Below are positions 18,401 through 22,091 of a DNA stretch of 22,091 bases, in pieces. The notes beneath the pieces are model-generated. The model was given only the letters and a program-made list of their open reading frames with translations. It searched no databases and was not told the origin of the DNA. The stretch is taken from assembly GCA_032718475.1 (NCBI GenBank), contig JAUCBJ010005650.1, positions 1 through 22,091 on the forward strand. The letters run 5' to 3'. Each line of letters starts with the position of its first letter. Position 1 is the first letter of the stretch. A program made the position numbers and the translations under genes. The DNA comes from Nemertoderma westbladi. Lineage: Eukaryota; Xenacoelomorpha; Nemertodermatida; Nemertodermatidae.

Positions 18401-21400
18401 CAACTGTTTCAACAACCCCAAGGACCTCAAGAGCAGGGACAACTGCTTTATCAAGTTAGAGAAAGAATTCTGCGAATCAGGCTAATCTTATCGGCCTTTG
18501 AGGAGGCTTCTAAAAGAAGACAAGACACGTTGTTGCAAGTTGCCGTAAAGACTTGGTTTCAACGGGTGAGTCTCCAGGTTCAAGGAACGGCTCAGTGGAA
18601 AGCTCAGCTGGAGGAGCGCTCAACCCATGGAGAATCAACAGACGCTACTTTTTCCCAAGTGGAAAGTGAAGCGACAGCAGAGAAACCGCATAAGAGGGAT
18701 GCCATTGACATCTATCTGTCAGACTATCAGCGTTTTTTAGGAGATGAAGAGTTGAGGAGAAGGTTAGATGGACTCAGCCCTAATAGTGAAGGAACCCAGC
18801 GTGTGTTAGACGCCATCGATGTGGAGATGAGAGCTGCGAACCAAGCTAGATTTGATGAACGCCTTCGCATCACTAGAGTCCAAGAAGAACAAGTGAAGAA
18901 AAAACGTATAGAAGATAGAAAGACAGCAGCAGCGGCAGTGGCAGCGGCAGAAGCGGAAAGAAAAGCGGCAGAATTGGATAGAAAAGCTGCAGAGGCAGCG
19001 GCAGAGGCAAAAGCGGCAGCGGCAGAAGCGGAAAGAAAGGAGGCCGAAGCGGAAAGAAAAATAGCAGTGGCAGAAGCAGAACGGAGAGCGGCTGAAGAAA
19101 CCACCCAATTAGAATTGGAAAACATTCAGGAGAATCAAGACTGCATAAATAAACAGTTAACAGCTAGTAATATGCAGATGATGAATCGATCTACTCCCAA
19201 AAGACAGGGATATACATCATCTGAGGAAGGCGATACCACCGATACTGAAGGCAAAGAAAATAGCTCTCGTCTAAGCAGACGTAGAAGAACATCCCACCGT
19301 CAGAAATTGCCTGATTTGCCTCCAGCTGTTAGAAGGCAACTAAATAACACCAACTTAGGTAGTACAGAACCCACAGACCAAATAATTAAAATAAAAAGAC
19401 TCCCTACTATAGTAGATGAGCCTGAAATAATTAGGCCTGTTCTTGAAATCACCCCTTCGGTGATAGAGACACCTGTGCTCCCTGAACCTACCTCTAAATT
19501 CCCTCTGCACAGCACCAAGCTACCTGTGCCCAGCAGAACAGCCCATGAGACAGTTCAGGTCCTGGACTCCGAGCGAAATATTCATGATTTGTCGCCCGTT
19601 GTCCCTCGTCCGCCCGCTACAACGTTGGCGACTCCCGCTTCGGCGGTTGAATGGGTGGATGAGAGACGACGGGGGATGGATCTCCTGCTCGGGCAGATGC
19701 AGGAGACCATTCAGCAATTCAAGGGCACAGGAAGGGAAAGTAAGTTAGAGTTGCAAGAAGTGCAGCAAAGTATCGCGCTAGAACGCGATAAATTAGTAAA
19801 TACACAAAAGGGTATACCACCACCCCCTGTAACAATGTGTCAACCTGTTAGGTCTAAAGTATCTCATGCGCAAGGTGTGGAGCCTACACGCATCTATACT
19901 GCTAGCGAAGTAAAAACTCCTATAGTGAACCCTATTAAGGGTAATTATAGACCTGTTGATAATGACATTCCCTATAGACCTGATCATAATCCGAGAAATT
20001 TATATACCGATAACTCGATATTAAATAACACGATGGCCCAAGAAAGTTTTACGCGTCAAATGGCTAGAACCGAAGCCCGGCAAGCGGTAAAGGTGGGAGA
20101 GATAGTCAAGTTCAATGGAGATGAGATGAAATGGTTACCTTTTAATGAATATTATAAAGATAACATACAGAACTCTGTACTATCTAATGGAGAGAAACTT
20201 AGATTCCTCATCGAGTGCTTGGAAGGATCTCCCAAGTTAATGGCGTTAAAGTTTATTGGACATCCAGACGGATTAAGACAAGTTTGGGATACACTAAACA
20301 TCAGGTATGGTAATAGGAATAACATAGCTAAATATTTGTATGCAAAATTAGTAGCGCCCCGAAAGTTCATTAGCAGCGGGATAATAGAGTTTTCCGATGA
20401 GATTCAAGAGATCTGTAGACAATTAGATTGGTTAGGTAAGTCTCATGAATATCAGAGTTCTATGGTTATTGGAGCCGTGGCTTCTACTTTACCGAAGGGT
20501 GGAGTAGGTACACGCTGGGATAAGAAAGTGTTATATATGATGGAACAACAACGACGAGACCCTACCATGGCTGATCTCATGTCATTCCTAGATGGAGAAG
20601 TGAAATTACAGCTCCTAAAACTGTCCAGAGAGAAGACACCGGAAAACAAGGTAAGTGAAAAACCCGTCTCTAGGAGAAAGGTAACACCAGTGTGTTATAC
20701 AGACGACAGCGAAAGCCAGACTTCTCAAGGAGAGGATAGCGGGAAAGACACTGACAGATCTTATTATGTCAATAAAATGCCTAAAGATCAGGTAAGTAAA
20801 TTCAAGTCTCGAACCAATGACAGGAGAGAACAGGTAAGAAAAACTCCTCCTACGTCTCCCAAGAGAATTCAGGTGAGAAAGCCCGAAGAAAAAACAAGTT
20901 TGCACAATGTTACTCAAAATAAGGTAAGAAACATCAAACCGAAATGTGCGCTATGTGACGGGACCCATCGCTTGAATATGTGTGATGAATTCCTAAAGAA
21001 ATCATTAACTGAGAGACGGGAAGTCATGTGGGATAAGCGGTTGTGTTATAATTGCCTCAGACAAGGACACCAACGGCGAACCTGTTACTCCGACACAAGG
21101 TGTGCAAAGTGCGGTGCGAAACATCATATCTTGTTGCACACTGAATTCGAGCGAAATAGTCCGAGTCAGGTGAGTGATTCCGAACTACATGTCCAATTCA
21201 GTGATGTGAACGACACTGATCAATCAGAGATGGAAGGATTCTATACGGACGAGTTCTCCTACGAAAACGAATCCTGTTACATGATAAATACCGCAGTGTA
21301 TCGAGCACTCACTTATGAAAAAGATACAGAAAGTGACCTCACTCTAACTACTTCTGATCGACAACCATCTTGGAAAGCGCCAACTTCCAATGTAGGGATT

Positions 21401-21568
21401 AGAGAATTTCCTGTGGTACAGGTAAGGGTCCACGGACCAAAAAGGAGTTATGTAGTGAACGCCCTCCTTGACTCCGGTAGTACAGGAACATTCATCGACA
21501 AAGAGCTAGTAGCCCTAACTCTCCAGAAAGAACCTGAAGTACATCTAAGCCTTTGGGACGGACAGTGA
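18401..21568 (+). CDS. BEL/Pao retroelement Gag core, zinc knuckles and start of aspartic protease
   Basis: Same frame as the preceding segment; a TTG at 18530 is not a real start. Residues are numbered from 18530. A coiled coil of AAEAERKAAE-type repeats spans 130-192. A Pro/Thr-rich linker follows, then the DUF1759 Gag core (about 525-690): VKFNGDEMKWLPFNEYY, GEKLRFLIECLEGSPK, VWDTLNIRYGN. A basic low-complexity linker comes next, then Cys/His knuckles from residue 806 (CALCDGTHRLNMCDEF, CYNCLRQGHQRRTC, CAKCGAKHHILLH), which is the BEL/Pao pattern. DUF1758 protease starts with VNALLDSGSTGTFIDKEL, catalytic Asp about 981. The frame stops at 21566-21568, roughly 30 residues past the DSGS box, so the protease is cut short and no RT or integrase is visible. 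Expected product: virus-like-particle Gag plus protease. Part of an old insertion that is mostly intact. Confidence 0.9.
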   Translation, partial: QLFQQPQGPQEQGQLLYQVRERILRIRLILSAFEEASKRRQDTLLQVAVKTWFQRVSLQVQGTAQWKAQLEERSTHGESTDATFSQVESEATAEKPHKRDAIDIYLSDYQRFLGDEELRRRLDGLSPNSEGTQRVLDAIDVEMRAANQARFDERLRITRVQEEQVKKKRIEDRKTAAAAVAAAEAERKAAELDRKAAEAAAEAKAAAAEAERKEAEAERKIAVAEAERRAAEETTQLELENIQENQDCINKQLTASNMQMMNRSTPKRQGYTSSEEGDTTDTEGKENSSRLSRRRRTSHRQKLPDLPPAVRRQLNNTNLGSTEPTDQIIKIKRLPTIVDEPEIIRPVLEITPSVIETPVLPEPTSKFPLHSTKLPVPSRTAHETVQVLDSERNIHDLSPVVPRPPATTLATPASAVEWVDERRRGMDLLLGQMQETIQQFKGTGRESKLELQEVQQSIALERDKLVNTQKGIPPPPVTMCQPVRSKVSHAQGVEPTRIYTASEVKTPIVNPIKGNYRPVDNDIPYRPDHNPRNLYTDNSILNNTMAQESFTRQMARTEARQAVKVGEIVKFNGDEMKWLPFNEYYKDNIQNSVLSNGEKLRFLIECLEGSPKLMALKFIGHPDGLRQVWDTLNIRYGNRNNIAKYLYAKLVAPRKFISSGIIEFSDEIQEICRQLDWLGKSHEYQSSMVIGAVASTLPKGGVGTRWDKKVLYMMEQQRRDPTMADLMSFLDGEVKLQLLKLSREKTPENKVSEKPVSRRKVTPVCYTDDSESQTSQGEDSGKDTDRSYYVNKMPKDQVSKFKSRTNDRREQVRKTPPTSPKRIQVRKPEEKTSLHNVTQNKVRNIKPKCALCDGTHRLNMCDEFLKKSLTERREVMWDKRLCYNCLRQGHQRRTCYSDTRCAKCGAKHHILLHTEFERNSPSQVSDSELHVQFSDVNDTDQSEMEGFYTDEFSYENESCYMINTAVYRALTYEKDTESDLTLTTSDRQPSWKAPTSNVGIREFPVVQVRVHGPKRSYVVNALLDSGSTGTFIDKELVALTLQKEPEVHLSLWDGQ
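18925..19110 (+). repeat. Ala/Glu/Lys/Arg coiled-coil coding repeat
   Basis: Irregular repeats of GCGGCAGAAGCGGAAAGAAA-type sequence encode (A/E)AEAERK(A/E)AE motifs, predicting a long highly charged helix within Gag. The repeat leaves two minus-strand shadow frames rich in Ser/Ala and Phe/Cys. Confidence 0.8.
20648..21427 (+). other. Array of seven consensus 5' splice-donor motifs in phase with the Gag frame
   Basis: The 8-mer (A/C)AGGT(A/G)AG occurs with its GT at 20651, 20792, 20834, 20873, 20924, 21170 and 21422. Every interval is a multiple of three, and each site is cut by the codons as xAG/GTR/AGN, encoding K/Q-V-S/R. Outside this segment I noticed only one other exact copy in the window (14441). 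Related weaker sites are at 18566 and 20436. Confidence 0.75.
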
Positions 21569-21746
21569 AGTGACTTGTGCCGGTTATCATTGTCGTTGTG
21601 TAGCTACATCGTTGGCGAAAGCACAGCGACGACGGTACATCGGCGCTGAGGATCTTACACTGTCCGGGGGCAAAAGAGGGGTAGGCAGCGACGCCCGCTA
21701 GCCTAATATATAAACTCATTATAATATTGATAAACTCATAGCAGAT
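21569..21746 (+). other. Region after the early Gag-protease stop
   Basis: From 21555 another frame (-1 relative to Gag, overlapping the stop) is open to a TAG at 21699 and starts GTDSEVTCAGYHCRC. It may be a frameshifted continuation or may mark an insertion. Protease and RT motifs are not recognised in it. TAAACTCAT is duplicated at 21711-21719 and 21731-21739. Confidence 0.35.
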
Positions 21747-22091
21747 ATGACTGAGTTGATAGAAGATGATCTTGGTATCAGGGAGCGATATACTCTACCT
21801 TTGCAAGCGTTTGTCGATAGCTTGATACGCGGCGACGCTGGTCCAACTACTACGGAGGATGATAGTCGTTATATCGAACCGCCAATGTCCCCGGAGCAAC
21901 TTACGCGTGAATTGGATTATAGAAAGTTCACCGCTCGTTATACGCATCGTAATGGTACGTATATGGACTTCTTAACTACTGGCCATCCTATCGATTTACA
22001 CGATACGGACGATGTGGATACCGAAAGGGAAATGGTTTTATTTAAATATCATACCCAGCGGAGTCGGAACGATAAGCCAAGAATAGAACAC
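21747..22091 (+). CDS. Unrecognised acidic protein, partial (runs off the right edge)
   Basis: ATG 21747 opens 115 codons without a stop up to the window edge; the same frame has a stop at 21711. The protein is acidic near its start (MTELIEDDLG) and again around LHDTDDVDTERE, with Tyr/Arg/His-rich stretches between (YRKFTARYTHRNGTYMDF). No domain is recognised. Evenly distributed codons and absence of low complexity favour real coding sequence. It lies in the same frame as the open stretch at 21555-21698. It could be an accessory frame of the BEL/Pao element, part of another element inserted in the protease, or the 5' end of a host gene. Confidence 0.45.
   Translation, partial: MTELIEDDLGIRERYTLPLQAFVDSLIRGDAGPTTTEDDSRYIEPPMSPEQLTRELDYRKFTARYTHRNGTYMDFLTTGHPIDLHDTDDVDTEREMVLFKYHTQRSRNDKPRIEH

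Noticed and set aside
18727-19125. Two minus-strand Ser/Ala- and Phe/Cys-rich frames
   Set aside because: Reverse translations of the Ala/Glu/Lys/Arg coiled-coil repeat in Gag.
1-22091. CRISPR arrays, bacterial operons, tRNA or rRNA genes
   Set aside because: Repeat units here are contiguous without spacers. The genes are eukaryotic with introns, and no complete tRNA cloverleaf or rRNA segment was recognised by eye.

Overview
This is a piece of animal nuclear genome, most likely from a marine invertebrate. It holds single-copy metazoan genes, one with clear GT-AG introns, in AT-rich DNA crowded with BEL/Pao retroelements, LINE debris, small G-run-flanked elements and minisatellites. The short motif AGGCCT inside TAGGCCTA-like contexts and TACTGTA/CCGGTA strings recur throughout. 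This suggests an echinoderm- or hemichordate-type genome, but that placement is a guess. No bacterial, plasmid or phage feature is present.

Left end (1-3200): a relic zone. A BEL/Pao integrase fragment (+) runs straight into a 5'-truncated, decayed non-LTR element (APE-type endonuclease plus the start of reverse transcriptase). An 85-bp direct repeat follows, then an opposite-strand fragment of the BEL/Pao C-terminal domain (DUF5641).

Host gene block (3500-12200). A PP1 glycogen-targeting subunit (PPP1R3 family, +) has an RVSF PP1-docking motif and a CBM21 glycogen-binding domain. Splice phases support a three-exon model at 3528-6296 whose first intron holds a small element and a LINE 3' fragment. 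Next is a divergent ERG4/ERG24 sterol-reductase/lamin-B-receptor-like membrane protein (-, 8050-9252) that lacks a conserved family segment. Then comes an intronless Tat-SF1 (HTATSF1)-like splicing factor (-, 10416-12173) whose C-terminal tail is an 18-bp/6-residue minisatellite with a 144-bp higher-order period. These three genes have unrelated jobs (glycogen control, membrane/sterol, U2 snRNP splicing) and do not form a pathway.

Spacer and repeat zone (12200-17700): simple repeats, a pair of identical-core palindromes, a minisatellite of about 52 bp, a 288-bp tandem duplication and a 128-bp tandem duplication. The last two probably belong to the LTR/leader of the element that follows.

Right end (17747-22091): a large, nearly intact BEL/Pao Gag-protease frame of about 1,270 codons with one in-frame TAA. 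It carries a long extra N-terminal region, an Ala/Glu/Lys/Arg coiled coil, the DUF1759 Gag core, Cys/His zinc knuckles and the beginning of a DUF1758 aspartic protease, where the frame ends early. Its last 780 nt contain seven consensus 5' splice-donor 8-mers, all in one codon phase, which is the oddest signal in the window. An unrecognised acidic reading frame then runs off the right edge.
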